Shown here in pieces: positions 9,011-18,973 of a DNA stretch of 64,000 nucleotides. Each line of letters opens with the position of its first letter. Positions within the stretch are counted from its first letter, which is position 1. Under the pieces are notes generated by a model. The model made no database searches and was not told the origin of the DNA. It saw only the letters and a program-made list of their open reading frames with translations. The stretch spans positions 340,895 to 404,894 of the forward strand of contig NZ_JADIJE010000004.1 in the NCBI RefSeq assembly GCF_015278315.1. The letters run 5' to 3'. The stretch comes from Microbacterium ureisolvens. GTDB lineage: Bacteria; Actinomycetota; Actinomycetes; Actinomycetales; Microbacteriaceae. A program made the translations under genes and the position numbers.

Positions 9011-9038
9011 CCCGGCCGTCGCGGTGACGACGGCCGGG
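9011..9038 (+). terminator. Terminator of the DUF349 gene
   Basis: A perfect 10-bp stem, CCCGGCCGTC (9011-9020) with GACGGCCGGG (9029-9038), loop of 8, followed by TT. It begins 10 bases after the stop codon. Confidence 0.8.
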
Positions 9039-9099
9039 TTGTCCACAGGCGCCGGGATGCGGCATCCGTCGGCGCTCAGGGGTGCGGCAGACTGCCCCC

Positions 9100-9648
9100 G
9101 TGGCATCGCCCTTCCTCTACTTCGCAGACGACCGGCTCTCGCGCGCCGAGTTGACGGCGGCGTGTCTCGACGGCGACCTCGTCGCTCTCGGTGACGCGTA
9201 CATGCCCGCGGACGCGGTCGAGACCGCCGCTCTGCGCGCGGGCTCGCTGGCCCCGATCCTGGGCGACACCCTCGCCGCCACGCACCTGTCGGCGGCGTGG
9301 GTGCACGGCGCCCTGACGGCGCCGCCGACGCGCCACACCGTGCAGCGCGCCGTCGCCCGTCGACTCGGCGTCGTGCCCGATCGGCGGCTGGTCTACCGAG
9401 ACCTCGCCGTGGACGCGCGCGATCTGCAGCGGCTGGGCGGCGTGCTCGTGACGTCGCCGGCGCGTACCCTCGCCGACCTCGCGCGCGTGGAAGATCCCGA
9501 TCACGCGATGGCGGCGCGGCTGCTGGCGGACGCGGATCCGGATGCCGTCACTCGCGCGATCGACGACCTCGAGGCGGGCGTCCTCCCCCACAAGAGGGCG
9601 GCCCTGGTGCTCCTGCGGTCGTTCGCGTCGGCCGTCAGGACGACGTGA
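9100..9648 (+). CDS. AbiEi-antitoxin-like protein, solitary
   Basis: 182 residues from the GTG at 9100; an in-frame GTG at 9082 is possible, and neither has a good ribosome site. The central part ([64 protein letters not shown]) follows the pattern of actinobacterial AbiEi-family type IV antitoxin C-terminal domains: an A-W-xHG segment, then V-T-(S/T)PARTL-DLAR. No AbiEii-type nucleotidyltransferase toxin is next to it. Its 3' end overlaps the convergent rel gene by 14 bp. Family assignment is by motif only. Confidence 0.6.
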   Translation: MASPFLYFADDRLSRAELTAACLDGDLVALGDAYMPADAVETAALRAGSLAPILGDTLAATHLSAAWVHGALTAPPTRHTVQRAVARRLGVVPDRRLVYRDLAVDARDLQRLGGVLVTSPARTLADLARVEDPDHAMAARLLADADPDAVTRAIDDLEAGVLPHKRAALVLLRSFASAVRTT

Positions 9649-11884
9649 CGCGGTAGACGTCGTAGACCGCGTCGATGCGGCGCACCGCGTTGAGCACGCG
9701 GTCGAGGTGCACGATGTCGCCCATCTCGAAGACGAAGCGGCTGAGAGCCAGGCGGTCGTTGGTCGTGGAGACCGTGGCCGAGAGGATGTTCACGTGGTGC
9801 TCGCTGAGGACCCGCGTGACGTCGCTCAGCAGGCCCGACCGGTCGAGCGCCTCGACCTGGATCTGCACGAGGAAGACGCTCTTCGTGGTCGGCGCCCACT
9901 CGACGTCGATGAGGCGCTCGGGGTCCTCCATGAGCGACTTGACGTTCGTGCAGTCAGCGCGGTGCACCGACACACCGCTGCCGCGCGTGACGAAGCCGAC
10001 CACCTGGTCGCCCGGGACCGGCGTGCAGCACTTGGCCAGCTTGACCAGGATGTCGGGGGCGCCCCGCACGAGCACGCCGGAGTCGCCGCCGCGCGGCGCG
10101 CGGGAGCGGCCCACCTGCGGCAGGTCGATCGGACCGGTCGCCGTGTCGTTCGCGGCGACGAGCGCGGTGACCTTCTCGATCACCGACTGCGTCGAGACGT
10201 GGCCTTCGCCCACCGCGGCGTACAGCGCCGACACGTCCTCATAGCGCAGCTGGTGGGCGACCTCGGTGAAAGAGTCCTGGTTCATCAGGCGCTGGAGTGG
10301 CAGGTTCTGCCGCCGCATCGCGCGGGCGATGGACTCCTTGCCCTGCTCGATGGCCTCTTCGCGCCGCTCCTTGGTGAACCAGCCGCGGATCTTGTTGCGT
10401 GCGCGGGTGCTCCTGACGAAGCCCAGCCAGTCCTGGCTGGGGCCCGCGTCGGGGTTCTTCGAGGTGAACACCTCGACGACGTCACCGCTCTTGAGCTCTG
10501 ACTCCAGCGGCACCAGGCGGCCGTTGACTTTCGCGCCCATCGTGCGGTGGCCGACCTCGGTGTGCACCGCGTAGGCGAAGTCGACCGGGGTCGCGCCCGC
10601 CGGCAGACCGATGACACGGCCCTTCGGCGTGAAGACGTAGACCTCTTTTGCGCCGATCTCGAAGCGCAGCGAGTCGAGGAACTCCCCCGGGTCGGCCGTC
10701 TCGGCCTGCCAGTCCGAGATGTGCGCGAGCCAGGCCATGTCGGTGTCGACGGACTTCGAGTCCGTCTTGCCGCCGTTCATCTGCTCTTTGTACTTCCAGT
10801 GGGCCGCCACACCGTACTCGGCCTGCTGGTGCATCTCGTGGGTGCGGATCTGGATCTCGACCGTGCGCCCGCCCGGCCCGATCACCGTGGTGTGCAGCGA
10901 CTGGTACAGGTTGAACTTCGGCGTCGCGATGTAGTCCTTGAAGCGACCGGGCAACGGTGTCCACCGGGCGTGGATGGCGCCGAGCACCGCGTAGCAGTCG
11001 CGCACGCTGCCCACGAGCACGCGGATGCCGATGAGGTCGTAGATGTCGTCGAACTCGCGGCCGCGCACGACCATCTTCTGGTACACCGAGTAGAGCTGCT
11101 TCGGGCGGCCCATGACGCGGCCGCGGATCCTGAGCTCGCGCAGGTCGGTGTCGACGGCGTCGATCACGTTGTGCACGTACTGCTCGCGCTGCGGCGTGCG
11201 CTGCTTCACGAGGCTGTCGATCTCGGCGTACAGCTTGGGGTGCAGGACGGCGAACGACAGGTCCTCGAGCTCGGACTTGATCGCCTGGATGCCGAGGCGG
11301 TGCGCCAGCGGCGCGTAGATCTCGAGCGTCTCGGTGGCCTTCTTGCGAGCCTTCTCAGGCGGCACGAACCCCCACGTGCGCGCGTTGTGCAGCCGGTCCG
11401 CGAGCTTGATGAGGAGCACCCGGATGTCGCGCGACATCGCGACGATCATCTTTCGGACGGTCTCGGCCTGCGCGCTCTCGCCGTACTTGACCTTGTCGAG
11501 CTTGGTCACTCCGTCGACGAGCATGGCGACCTCGTCGCCGAACTCGCTGGTGAGCATGTCGAGCGAGTACGCGGTGTCCTCAACGGTGTCGTGGAGGAGA
11601 GCCGCGGCGATCGCCCTCGGCCCGAGGCCGAGATCCGCGAGGATCTGCGCGACAGCGAGCGGATGCGTGATGTACGGCTCGCCGCTCTGACGGGCCTGAC
11701 CCGAGTGCGCGTTCTCGGCGACCGAGTATGCCCGCTCGATGATCGTGAGGTCGCCCTTGGGGTGGTGCGTGCGCACCGTCCGGAGGAGCTGTTCGACGTC
11801 GTCGCGCCGCGCGGAACGCGAGAAGATCCGCGGCACCAGGCGGCGCAGGGACGAGGACTGGGCGGGAGGGACGGTCTCGGTCAT
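9635..11884 (-). CDS. rel: Bifunctional (p)ppGpp synthetase/hydrolase Rel
   Basis: 749 residues, full length. The hydrolase HD domain keeps its metal residues (HDTVED, residues 98-103, and KLADRLHN). The synthetase domain has the G-loop [12 protein letters not shown] (260-271) and the DLIGIRVLV core. TGS ([27 protein letters not shown]), zinc-finger/helical region with [16 protein letters not shown], and a C-terminal ACT domain follow. Both activities should therefore be intact. It makes and removes the stringent alarmone. Probable -10 TAGGAT (minus strand, 11920-11915). It is downstream of secF, as in many actinobacteria. Confidence 0.98.
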   Translation of the reverse strand: MTETVPPAQSSSLRRLVPRIFSRSARRDDVEQLLRTVRTHHPKGDLTIIERAYSVAENAHSGQARQSGEPYITHPLAVAQILADLGLGPRAIAAALLHDTVEDTAYSLDMLTSEFGDEVAMLVDGVTKLDKVKYGESAQAETVRKMIVAMSRDIRVLLIKLADRLHNARTWGFVPPEKARKKATETLEIYAPLAHRLGIQAIKSELEDLSFAVLHPKLYAEIDSLVKQRTPQREQYVHNVIDAVDTDLRELRIRGRVMGRPKQLYSVYQKMVVRGREFDDIYDLIGIRVLVGSVRDCYAVLGAIHARWTPLPGRFKDYIATPKFNLYQSLHTTVIGPGGRTVEIQIRTHEMHQQAEYGVAAHWKYKEQMNGGKTDSKSVDTDMAWLAHISDWQAETADPGEFLDSLRFEIGAKEVYVFTPKGRVIGLPAGATPVDFAYAVHTEVGHRTMGAKVNGRLVPLESELKSGDVVEVFTSKNPDAGPSQDWLGFVRSTRARNKIRGWFTKERREEAIEQGKESIARAMRRQNLPLQRLMNQDSFTEVAHQLRYEDVSALYAAVGEGHVSTQSVIEKVTALVAANDTATGPIDLPQVGRSRAPRGGDSGVLVRGAPDILVKLAKCCTPVPGDQVVGFVTRGSGVSVHRADCTNVKSLMEDPERLIDVEWAPTTKSVFLVQIQVEALDRSGLLSDVTRVLSEHHVNILSATVSTTNDRLALSRFVFEMGDIVHLDRVLNAVRRIDAVYDVYRVTSS

Positions 11885-11938
11885 ACGATCCCCTCCCCTC
11901 CGCCGGACCTCACAATCCTACGCCCGCGCCGCGGACGC

Positions 11939-12931
11939 TCAGGCCGGGGTGCCGGCCAGCTCGCGCGCCGCCACCACGCGTGCGTCGCGCGTCTTGATCG
12001 ACGGCTCGCTCTCGCGCAGGAGCGAATACAGCGGCGCGGCGACGAAGATCGTCGAGTACGCGGCCACGATCGTTCCCACGAAGATCGACAGCGACAGGTC
12101 GGTGAGCGTCTGCGCGCCGACCCAGATGAGGCCGATGAACAGGATCGCGCCGGTCGGCAGGATCGCCACGACGGTGGTGTTGATCGAGCGCACGAGCGTC
12201 TGGTTCACCGCGAGGTTCACCGACTCGCCGAACGTGCGACCGGACACCTCGCCGTCTTCGCTCGTATTCTCCCTGATCTTGTCGAACACGACCGTCGTGT
12301 CGTACAGCGCGTACGACAGGATCGTCAGGAAGCCGATGACGGCGGCCGGCGAGATCTCGAACCCGAACAGGGCGTAGATGCCGATCGTGATGATGAGCAC
12401 GTCGACCAGGCCGATGATCGCCGACAGCGACATCTTCCACGTCCGGAAGTACAGCGCGAGGATGATGGCGGTCAGGGCGAGGAAGATCGCGAGCCCCCAC
12501 AGCGACTGGCGGGTGACGTCGGCACCCCAGCTGGGACCGATGAAGGCGTAGCTGACTTCGCTCTCCGGCACGTCGTACGCCTCGGCGAGGGCCGCGGAGA
12601 CCTCGCGGCTCTCGGCATCCGTCATCTGATCGGTCTGGACGCGGACCGCGTCCTCGCCGATCGTGACCACCTTGGTCGTGGCCTCGGGAACCACCGAGAG
12701 CACCGCGTCGGTCGCGAGCGACTGGTCGACCGGCGCGGTGACGCCGTTGACCGTGAACTGGGATCCGCCGGTGAACTCGATGGAGAACTGGATCGGGCGC
12801 AGGAGCGGCACCAGCGCCGAGCCGATCACGAGGATCGCGGCGATCAGGAACCACAGGTTGCGCCGGCCCACGAAGGGGAAGGATGTCTTGCCCGTGTAGA
12901 GGTCGTTGCCGAACTGGCTCATGGAGCGCAT
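11939..12931 (-). CDS. secF: Protein translocase subunit SecF
   Basis: 330 residues. Six predicted membrane segments, the first at FVGRRNLWFLIAAILVIGSALVPLL, a periplasmic P1 loop between segments 1 and 2 starting with FSIEFTGGSQFTVNG, and the RND-type core ALYDTTVVFDKIRENT. With SecD it uses the proton gradient to pull preproteins out of the Sec channel. The ATG overlaps the secD stop by one base (TGATG), a classic coupled pair; an internal Met five codons in is the alternative start. Confidence 0.97.
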   Translation of the reverse strand: MRSMSQFGNDLYTGKTSFPFVGRRNLWFLIAAILVIGSALVPLLRPIQFSIEFTGGSQFTVNGVTAPVDQSLATDAVLSVVPEATTKVVTIGEDAVRVQTDQMTDAESREVSAALAEAYDVPESEVSYAFIGPSWGADVTRQSLWGLAIFLALTAIILALYFRTWKMSLSAIIGLVDVLIITIGIYALFGFEISPAAVIGFLTILSYALYDTTVVFDKIRENTSEDGEVSGRTFGESVNLAVNQTLVRSINTTVVAILPTGAILFIGLIWVGAQTLTDLSLSIFVGTIVAAYSTIFVAAPLYSLLRESEPSIKTRDARVVAARELAGTPA

Positions 12932-14649
12932 CAGTCGTCTCCCTCCTTGGCGGTCGTGCCGGGTTTGTCGGCGGCCGCCAACTCGGCCTGCTTGCGTTCG
13001 GCGATCGTCTGTCGGCGTGCGGCCTCACCGCGGGCCTTGGCGTTGCGGCGGCCGGCTGCGCCGCTCGCGAGCACCGGGTCGCGGAACTGCGCGCGGCCGC
13101 GGTACACGGCGCCGAGCGCAGTCGGGTCGAGCCCCGAGAGCGGATGCCCCGACCCGAAGAACCGGGTGCGCGCCAGCAGCTGCAGCACCGGGTGGGTGAA
13201 CAGCACGAAGATGAGCACGTCGATCGCGGTCGTGAGACCCAGCGTGAAGGCGAAGCCCTTCACCGTCGAGTCGGCGAGGATGTACAGCACCACCGCCGCG
13301 AGGATGTTGATCGACTTCGAGATGTAGATCGTGCGCTTCGCGCGGCCCCAGCCGTCCTCGACGGCCGCGGTGATCGACTTGCCGTCGCGCAGCTCGTCGC
13401 GGATGCGCTCGAAGTAGACGATGAACGAGTCGGCCGTGAAGCCGATCGTCACGATGAGGCCGGCGACACCGGCGAGCGAGAGGCGGAAGCCCATGCGCCA
13501 CGCGAGGATGCACAGCGTGACGTAGGTCAGCACCGCCATCACCGCGAGCGAGGCGATGATGATGAAGCCGAGGGCCCGGTAGACGATGAGCGAGTAGATC
13601 GCCACCAGCGCGAGACCGATGAGGCCGGCGATGAGGCCGATCTGCAGCTGCTGGGAACCGAGCGTGGCCGAGATCGAGTTCGAGCTCTCGACCGTGAAGC
13701 TCAGCGGCAGGGCGCCGTACTTCAGCTGGTCGGCCAGGACCTTCGCGGTCTCCTGCGTGAAGCTGCCCGTGATGCTCGGCTTGCCGTCGAGGATCACGCC
13801 GTTCATGGAGGGTGCCGACAGGACGTAGCCGTCGAGCACGAAGGCGAACTGGTTGAGCGGCGGGTCGGCACCGAAGAGACGCTGGCTGATCTCGCCGAAG
13901 GTCGCGGTGCCGTCGGAGTCGAACGAGAGGTTGACCGCCCACAGGCCGTTGTTCTGCTGGACGCCGAACGTCGCGTCGTCGATCGACGAGCCGTCGAGCT
14001 CGACCGGCCCGAGGATGTACTTGACGGTGCCGTCGGCGTCACAGGTGATGAGCGGCTCGTCGGCCGGGGCGTTCGCCGGGTCGTTGCTCGGGTCGGCGCA
14101 GTCGTAGGCGAGGAACTCCGCCTGGAGAGCCGGGGTGATCCACGCCGTGTCGCTGCCGTCGGTCGGCGCGGTCGTCGGCGTGGCCTGGAGGCTCGGGTCG
14201 GGCGTCGGGTACGGCGTCGCGTTGCCGTCCTCGCCGACGAACTCGGTGGCGGGGTCGCCCGCGTACAGCACCGCGCGCAGCTGGAGCTGCGCGGACGCCT
14301 CGATGCGGTTGCGCGTCTCCTCGTCGGCCTGGCCGGGGATCTGCACGACGATCTGGTTGCCGCCCTGAGTGGTGACATCGGCCTCGCCGACGCCCGAGGC
14401 GTCGACGCGCTGGCGGATGATCGTGACCGCCTGCTGCATCTGCTCCGCCGACGGGTCGGCGCCGTCCTCGGTCTGCGCCTCGAGGACGATCTGCGTGCCG
14501 CCCTGGAGGTCGAGGGCGAGCGCCGGGGTCCACGAGCTCTGTCCGAAGACGTAGACGCCGAGGGCGTTGATGCCGAACAGGAGCGCGGTGATCGCGAGGA
14601 GACCGGTCAGTGCGCGCCATGCATGCCGGACGGGAGTGGATGTCGCCAC
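12931..14649 (-). CDS. secD: Protein translocase subunit SecD
   Basis: 572 residues. One N-terminal membrane segment, then the periplasmic domain (ALDLQGGTQIVLEAQ, VDASGVGEADVTTQGGNQIVVQIPG), with an actinobacterial insert rich in Asp, Thr and Pro (about residues 130-185), then five membrane segments including LAGVAGLIVTIGFTADSFIVYFERIRDELRDG. The C-terminal tail is basic and cytoplasmic. GTG start at 14649. Partner of SecF immediately downstream and YajC immediately upstream. Confidence 0.97.
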   Translation of the reverse strand: MATSTPVRHAWRALTGLLAITALLFGINALGVYVFGQSSWTPALALDLQGGTQIVLEAQTEDGADPSAEQMQQAVTIIRQRVDASGVGEADVTTQGGNQIVVQIPGQADEETRNRIEASAQLQLRAVLYAGDPATEFVGEDGNATPYPTPDPSLQATPTTAPTDGSDTAWITPALQAEFLAYDCADPSNDPANAPADEPLITCDADGTVKYILGPVELDGSSIDDATFGVQQNNGLWAVNLSFDSDGTATFGEISQRLFGADPPLNQFAFVLDGYVLSAPSMNGVILDGKPSITGSFTQETAKVLADQLKYGALPLSFTVESSNSISATLGSQQLQIGLIAGLIGLALVAIYSLIVYRALGFIIIASLAVMAVLTYVTLCILAWRMGFRLSLAGVAGLIVTIGFTADSFIVYFERIRDELRDGKSITAAVEDGWGRAKRTIYISKSINILAAVVLYILADSTVKGFAFTLGLTTAIDVLIFVLFTHPVLQLLARTRFFGSGHPLSGLDPTALGAVYRGRAQFRDPVLASGAAGRRNAKARGEAARRQTIAERKQAELAAADKPGTTAKEGDD

Positions 14650-14695
14650 GTTTGTGCTTTCTCGAGACGCCCGAGGGCGGGCGGAGGGAAAGGGG

Positions 14696-15151
14696 TCAGC
14701 CCTGCGACTTGGTGCCCGACTCGGTGTCGGGGTCGCTCTTGTCCTTGGTGGCGCTCTGGTCGTCGCTGATCGAGGTGATGTCGCCGTTGGCGACGCCCTC
14801 GGCGTACTCGGCGTGGCTCTCCTCGGCGGCGAGGTACTCGTCCTCGGTGACCGCGCCGGTGCCCGGGGTGACCACGCGCAGGATCGCCTGGCTGTGCACC
14901 TTGATCTCGACGCCCGGGGCGAGCTCGACGATGGCGGGCTGGTCGAGGTTGTCGGCGTCGTACGAGACGATCGTGCCGTAGAGGCCGCCCTGCAGCAGCA
15001 CCTCGGAGCCGGGGACCGTCTGACGCGCCTTCTCCTCCTGCTCCAGCTTCTGCTTCTGCATGCGGCGACGGGAGCTCCAGAACATGAAGACGAGGAGCAC
15101 GACCAGCAGGATGATGAGGCCGTAGTTGCTCAGGAAGGTAGCGAGGTCCAT
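14696..15151 (-). CDS. yajC: Preprotein translocase subunit YajC
   Basis: 151 residues. N-terminal membrane segment (NYGLIILLVVLLVFMFW, about 9-25), a basic helix (SSRRRMQKQKLEQEEKAR), and the small cytoplasmic domain with TVPGSEVLLQGGLYGTIVSYD. The C-terminal ~50 residues are an acidic, Ser/Asp-rich tail not needed in the family. YajC associates with SecDF. First of the yajC-secD-secF set, 47 bp ahead of secD. Confidence 0.93.
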   Translation of the reverse strand: MDLATFLSNYGLIILLVVLLVFMFWSSRRRMQKQKLEQEEKARQTVPGSEVLLQGGLYGTIVSYDADNLDQPAIVELAPGVEIKVHSQAILRVVTPGTGAVTEDEYLAAEESHAEYAEGVANGDITSISDDQSATKDKSDPDTESGTKSQG

Positions 15152-15235
15152 GGGAGCCGGAAGCGCCTTTCGGGTCAGGCAGGCGCCGGGGCGGCGCTGC
15201 CTTGCAGGAGGAGGGTGGGCGAAAGCCTCCAGCGA

Positions 15236-16261
15236 TTATAGGTCATCGAATCCCAGCACCGAGTCGACGGCCGGCACGCCCAGGTGGGCGTAGGCGTCGG
15301 GCATCGCGATGCGGCCGCGTGGCGTGCGCCCCATGAAGCCGATGCGGACGAGGTAGGGCTCGACCACCGATTCGATGGTGTCGGGCTCTTCGCCCACCGC
15401 GACGGCGAGTGTGCTGAGGCCGACGGGGCCGCCGCGGAAGCGGCGCACCAGCGCGTCGAGCACGGCTCTATCGAGCCGGTCGAGCCCGATGCGGTCGACG
15501 TCGTAGAGGTCGAGCGCCGCGTCCACCGCGGCGATGTCGGCGCCCGTGCGGCCGTGGACGACGAGGTAGTCCCGCACGCGGCGGAGCAGCCGGTTCGCGA
15601 TGCGGGGCGTGCCGCGCGAGCGGCGGGCGATCTCGGCCCGCGCGGCGGGCGGGAGCGACACTCCGAGCATCACGGCGGAACGCTCGATCACGCGCTCGAG
15701 CTCTTCCGGCTCGTAGAACTCGAGGTGCGCCGTGAAGCCGAACCGGTCGCGCAGCGGATTGGGCAGCAGCCCCGACCTCGTCGTGGCGCCGACCAGGGTG
15801 AACGGCGACAGATCCAGCGGGATGCTGGTGGCGCCCGCACCCTTGCCGACCATGATGTCGATGCGGAAGTCCTCCATCGCGAGGTACAGCATCTCTTCGG
15901 CGGAGCGCGCCATGCGGTGCACCTCGTCGATGAAGAGCACTTCGCCCGGCGTGAGGCTGGAGAGCAGGGCCGCCAGGTCGCCGGCGTGCTGGATCGCCGG
16001 GCCGCTGGACAGTCGCAGCGGGCGGCCGCTCTCGTGGGCGACGATCATGGCGAGGGTGGTCTTGCCGAGTCCGGGAGGCCCGGACAGCAGGATGTGGTCG
16101 GCCGGGCGCTGCTGGATGCGGGCCGCGTCCAGCAGCAGCTGCATCTGCCCGCGGACCTTCTGCTGGCCGACGAATTCCGCGAGCGACGTCGGTCGCAGCG
16201 CGCCCTCGATCGCGAGCTCGGTCTCGTCGACAGGCTCGCCGGCCTCGCGCACGTCAACCAC
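15236..16261 (-). CDS. ruvB: Holliday junction branch migration ATPase RuvB
   Basis: 341 residues. RuvB N-terminal [19 protein letters not shown], Walker [12 protein letters not shown], Walker B FIDEVHR, sensor 1 LVGATTRSG and C-terminal winged helix ending [20 protein letters not shown]. It is the hexameric motor of RuvABC. I chose the GTG at 16261 because AAGGAG lies seven bases before it; it overlaps the end of ruvA. The longer upstream frame has no homology. Confidence 0.97.
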   Translation of the reverse strand: MVDVREAGEPVDETELAIEGALRPTSLAEFVGQQKVRGQMQLLLDAARIQQRPADHILLSGPPGLGKTTLAMIVAHESGRPLRLSSGPAIQHAGDLAALLSSLTPGEVLFIDEVHRMARSAEEMLYLAMEDFRIDIMVGKGAGATSIPLDLSPFTLVGATTRSGLLPNPLRDRFGFTAHLEFYEPEELERVIERSAVMLGVSLPPAARAEIARRSRGTPRIANRLLRRVRDYLVVHGRTGADIAAVDAALDLYDVDRIGLDRLDRAVLDALVRRFRGGPVGLSTLAVAVGEEPDTIESVVEPYLVRIGFMGRTPRGRIAMPDAYAHLGVPAVDSVLGFDDL

Positions 16262-16880
16262 CGACCGTCTCCTTGCGTGCGGGGCCGAGCGTCGCGAGCG
16301 TGCGGCGCAGCAGCGCGGGGACCGACGCGCGGTCCGACTCGGGCGCGTCTGCGGCGACGGTGTCGACCGCCTCGGCCGCAACTCGCTCGGACCAGCCGAG
16401 GCCCACCAGCGCCTGCACGACCTGCGCGGGGATCCCGGCGGAGTCCACCGCACCGGTGCCGCTCGTGCCCGCCGGCCGCGTCACGGCGATCTTGCCGGCG
16501 AGCTGCAGCACGATCAGCTTGGCGGTCTTGGGGCCGATGCCCGACACCCGCCGGAACGGGGCGTCGTCGTCGGCGGCGACCGCGTCGGCGATCTGCGGCA
16601 CCGTGAGCGTCGCCAGGACGCCGAGGGCGGACTTGGGCCCGACGCCCGTGACGCCGAGGAGCAGTCCGAAGACCGACAGCTCCTCGCGCGACTCGAAGCC
16701 GAACAGCGACAGCGCGTCTTCGCGGACGATGAGCGACGTGTGCAGCGTGACGGCGTCGCCCACATGCGTGGTGCGCGCCACCTGCGGGGTCACCGCCACG
16801 TGGAGGCCGACTCCTCCGACTTCGACGACGACCGCATCCGCATCGACGTGCACGGCGGTGCCGCGGACTGAGGAGATCAT
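16254..16880 (-). CDS. ruvA: Holliday junction DNA-binding protein RuvA
   Basis: 208 residues. OB-fold domain at the N-terminus ([25 protein letters not shown]), two helix-hairpin-helix motifs ([15 protein letters not shown] and [16 protein letters not shown]), and a C-terminal three-helix domain ([20 protein letters not shown]). It clamps the four-way junction for RuvB. The ATG has TAGGCT six bases upstream on the minus strand (16892-16887), so a leaderless ruvAB transcript is likely in addition to read-through from ruvC. Confidence 0.97.
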   Translation of the reverse strand: MISSVRGTAVHVDADAVVVEVGGVGLHVAVTPQVARTTHVGDAVTLHTSLIVREDALSLFGFESREELSVFGLLLGVTGVGPKSALGVLATLTVPQIADAVAADDDAPFRRVSGIGPKTAKLIVLQLAGKIAVTRPAGTSGTGAVDSAGIPAQVVQALVGLGWSERVAAEAVDTVAADAPESDRASVPALLRRTLATLGPARKETVGG

Positions 16881-16931
16881 GCGTCGAGCCTACGGGGCGG
16901 TTCGGACGTTTGTTCGAGCGACACGCGCCCG

Positions 16932-17510
16932 TCACCGGCGCGCGAGTCGCTCGGCGTCCGCCCACGCGCGCTGCGCCGGCGTGAGCGACCCGGAGGCCTT
17001 CGCCGCGGCGGGCGCGCCGCGCCAGGCATGGCAGAGCGCCAGAGCGAGCGCGTCGGCGGCGTCGGCGGGCTTGGGCAGCTCCTCCAGGCGCAGCACGCGC
17101 GCCACCATCGTCTGCACCTGCCGCTTGTCGGCGTTGCCGTAGCCGGTGATCGCGGCCTTCACCTCGGACGGAGTATGGGTGGCGGCGGCCAGACCCCGCT
17201 CGCCGGCGACGAGCAGTGCGATGCCGCTCGCCTGGGCGGTGCCCATGACCGTCTGTCGGTTGTGCTGCGCGAACACGCGCTCGACGGCCACGACGTCGGG
17301 ACCGTGCGCATCCAGGACCGCTCGCAGCCCCGTCGCGATCACCGCGAGCCGCTCCTCGATCGGCGCGCCGGGGTCGGAGCGCACGACGCCGACGTGCACG
17401 AGGCTCGCCGAGCGATCGGGCGCGACGTCGACGACGCCGACGCCGCAGCGCGTCAGACCGGGGTCGATGCCGAGCACGCGCAGCCGACCGCGGGAGGTTC
17501 CGGTTGCCAC
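16932..17510 (-). CDS. ruvC: Crossover junction endodeoxyribonuclease RuvC
   Basis: 192 residues. RNase H-fold resolvase with the four acidic residues in LGIDPGLTRCGVGVVD, VAVERVFAQHN and AADALALALCHA. NRQTVMGTAQASGI is also family-typical. The GTG at 17510 lacks a spaced ribosome site, so the true start could lie a few codons downstream, before RLRVLGIDPG. Separated from yebC by a 42-bp perfect palindrome. Confidence 0.95.
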   Translation of the reverse strand: MATGTSRGRLRVLGIDPGLTRCGVGVVDVAPDRSASLVHVGVVRSDPGAPIEERLAVIATGLRAVLDAHGPDVVAVERVFAQHNRQTVMGTAQASGIALLVAGERGLAAATHTPSEVKAAITGYGNADKRQVQTMVARVLRLEELPKPADAADALALALCHAWRGAPAAAKASGSLTPAQRAWADAERLARR

Positions 17511-17531
17511 TCCCCCACGCTAGGCGAGGAC

Positions 17532-17573
17532 GACGGATGCCGCGGCCAGGCGCGCCTGGCCGCGGCATCCGTC
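17532..17573. terminator. 42-bp perfect palindrome between yebC and ruvC
   Basis: A perfect inverted repeat with 21-base arms (GACGGATGCCGCGGCCAGGCG and its complement), no loop bases unpaired by sequence. It starts five bases after the yebC stop on the minus strand and probably ends or attenuates yebC transcription before ruvC. Arms contain GGATGCCG. Confidence 0.75.
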
Positions 17574-17578
17574 ATCGA

Positions 17579-18340
17579 TCAGTCTTCGTCGTTCTCGAGC
17601 TCGGCCTGCACGTCGGCGGTGAGGTCGAAGTTGCTGTAGACGTTCTGGACGTCGTCGCTGTCTTCGAGCGCGTCGATGAGGCGGAAGACCTTGCGCGCCG
17701 TGTCGGCGTCGACCTCGACCTTGAGGTTCGGCACGAACTCCACGTCGGCCGACTCGTAGTCGATGCCGGCGTCCTGGAGCGCGGAGCGGACCGTCACGAG
17801 GTCGGAGGCCTCGGTGATCACCTCGAAGCCCTGCGCGTGAGGCTCCACCTCTTCGGCGCCCGCCTCGAGGACGGCGAGCATGACGTCGTCCTCGCTCGTC
17901 CCCTCGCCGCCGACGACGATCACGCCCTTGCGCGTGAAGTTGTAGGCGACGCTGCCGGGGTCGGCCAGGGTCCCGCCGTTGCGGGTGAGCGCGGTGCGCA
18001 CCTCGGCCGCCGCGCGGTTCTTGTTGTCGGTCAGACACTCGATCATGAGGGCTACGCCGTTCGGGCCGTAGCCCTCGTACATGATCGAGGAGTACTCGAC
18101 CGACTCGCCGCCGATGCCGGCGCCGCGCTTGATCGCGCGGTCGATGTTGTCCTTGGGGACCGACGTCTTCTTCGCCTTGAGGACGGCGTCGAACAGGGTC
18201 GGGTTGCCCTGCAGGTCGGGTCCGCCGAGCTTGGCGGCCACTTCGATGTTCTTGATGAGCTTGGCCCACGACTTCGCACGGCGCGCGTCGATGACGGCCT
18301 TCTTGTGCTTGGTCGTCGCCCACTTGGAATGCCCGGACAT
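17579..18340 (-). CDS. yebC: YebC/PmpR family transcriptional regulator or translation factor
   Basis: 253 residues. Starts [36 protein letters not shown], the family hallmark, with [24 protein letters not shown] and the C-terminal ferredoxin-like domains. The family has been described both as DNA-binding regulators and as ribosome-associated factors that help translate polyproline. AGGAGGACC lies just before the ATG. Next to ruvC, as in most bacteria. Confidence 0.96.
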   Translation of the reverse strand: MSGHSKWATTKHKKAVIDARRAKSWAKLIKNIEVAAKLGGPDLQGNPTLFDAVLKAKKTSVPKDNIDRAIKRGAGIGGESVEYSSIMYEGYGPNGVALMIECLTDNKNRAAAEVRTALTRNGGTLADPGSVAYNFTRKGVIVVGGEGTSEDDVMLAVLEAGAEEVEPHAQGFEVITEASDLVTVRSALQDAGIDYESADVEFVPNLKVEVDADTARKVFRLIDALEDSDDVQNVYSNFDLTADVQAELENDED

Positions 18341-18415
18341 GGTCCTCCTGAATTCGCGCTCGTCGGGGTGCGGGCGCGGGAACGCCTCGCCCCGACGGAC
18401 TAGTTTATCCCCGAG

Positions 18416-18937
18416 CTAGAGCGCGAACTCGAAGCCGAAGCGCGACGACAGCAGCGCCACGAGGTCGCGCGGCACCTTCGTCAGGTATGCCGGCGCCGGC
18501 GCCAGCGTCTCGGCCGAGCCGATGAAGGGGAAGTACACCGGCCCCTCGGTGAGCTGCTCCACGCGGTCCCGCACCGCGACGATCTCGCCGCCGACGCGCC
18601 GCAGATTCGGCAGCGTGATCGGCGACGCGAGCCGCAGCGTATCGCTGATCGGCATGCGCCAGTGAGGCAGGTCGTCGCCGCGGCGGTCGCGCTGCTCCTC
18701 GCCCAGGGGTCCGAGCACCCGTCCCCACGCGGCGATGCCGGGAACGGAGAGCGTGCGGTCCCAGACGAACAGGGTGTCGCCGGGCTCGGTGAACCCGACG
18801 AGCTCATGCGACCACTCGAAGCGGCGGTCGCCCTGGGCCTTCGGGGCCGACAGCGCGTCGCCCACGACGCCGCGCGACGGCGCGATCATCCAGTAGCGCT
18901 CCTCGGGGTGCTCGCGCCACCAGTCGTTGATCGTCAT
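18416..18937 (-). CDS. Hypothetical protein, possibly EVE/PUA-like fold
   Basis: 173 residues without a firm family. The opening (WWREHPEERYWMIAPSR), the central GDTLFVWDRTLSVPGIAAWGRVLG and WRMPISDTLRLASPITL recall EVE/PUA-like domains that bind modified bases, but this is a weak, pattern-level impression. TAGATT lies seven bases before the ATG (18950-18945, minus strand), so it is probably leaderless with its own promoter. It lies between pdxT and yebC. Confidence 0.7.
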   Translation of the reverse strand: MTINDWWREHPEERYWMIAPSRGVVGDALSAPKAQGDRRFEWSHELVGFTEPGDTLFVWDRTLSVPGIAAWGRVLGPLGEEQRDRRGDDLPHWRMPISDTLRLASPITLPNLRRVGGEIVAVRDRVEQLTEGPVYFPFIGSAETLAPAPAYLTKVPRDLVALLSSRFGFEFAL

Positions 18938-18973
18938 GGGTCAGAATCTACCCCGCCACGTCGGCGGACTCCG

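Noticed and set aside
10547..13327. 926-codon open frame on the plus strand
   Set aside because: Antisense shadow of rel and secF; composition Arg/Val/Asp-rich with no domain.
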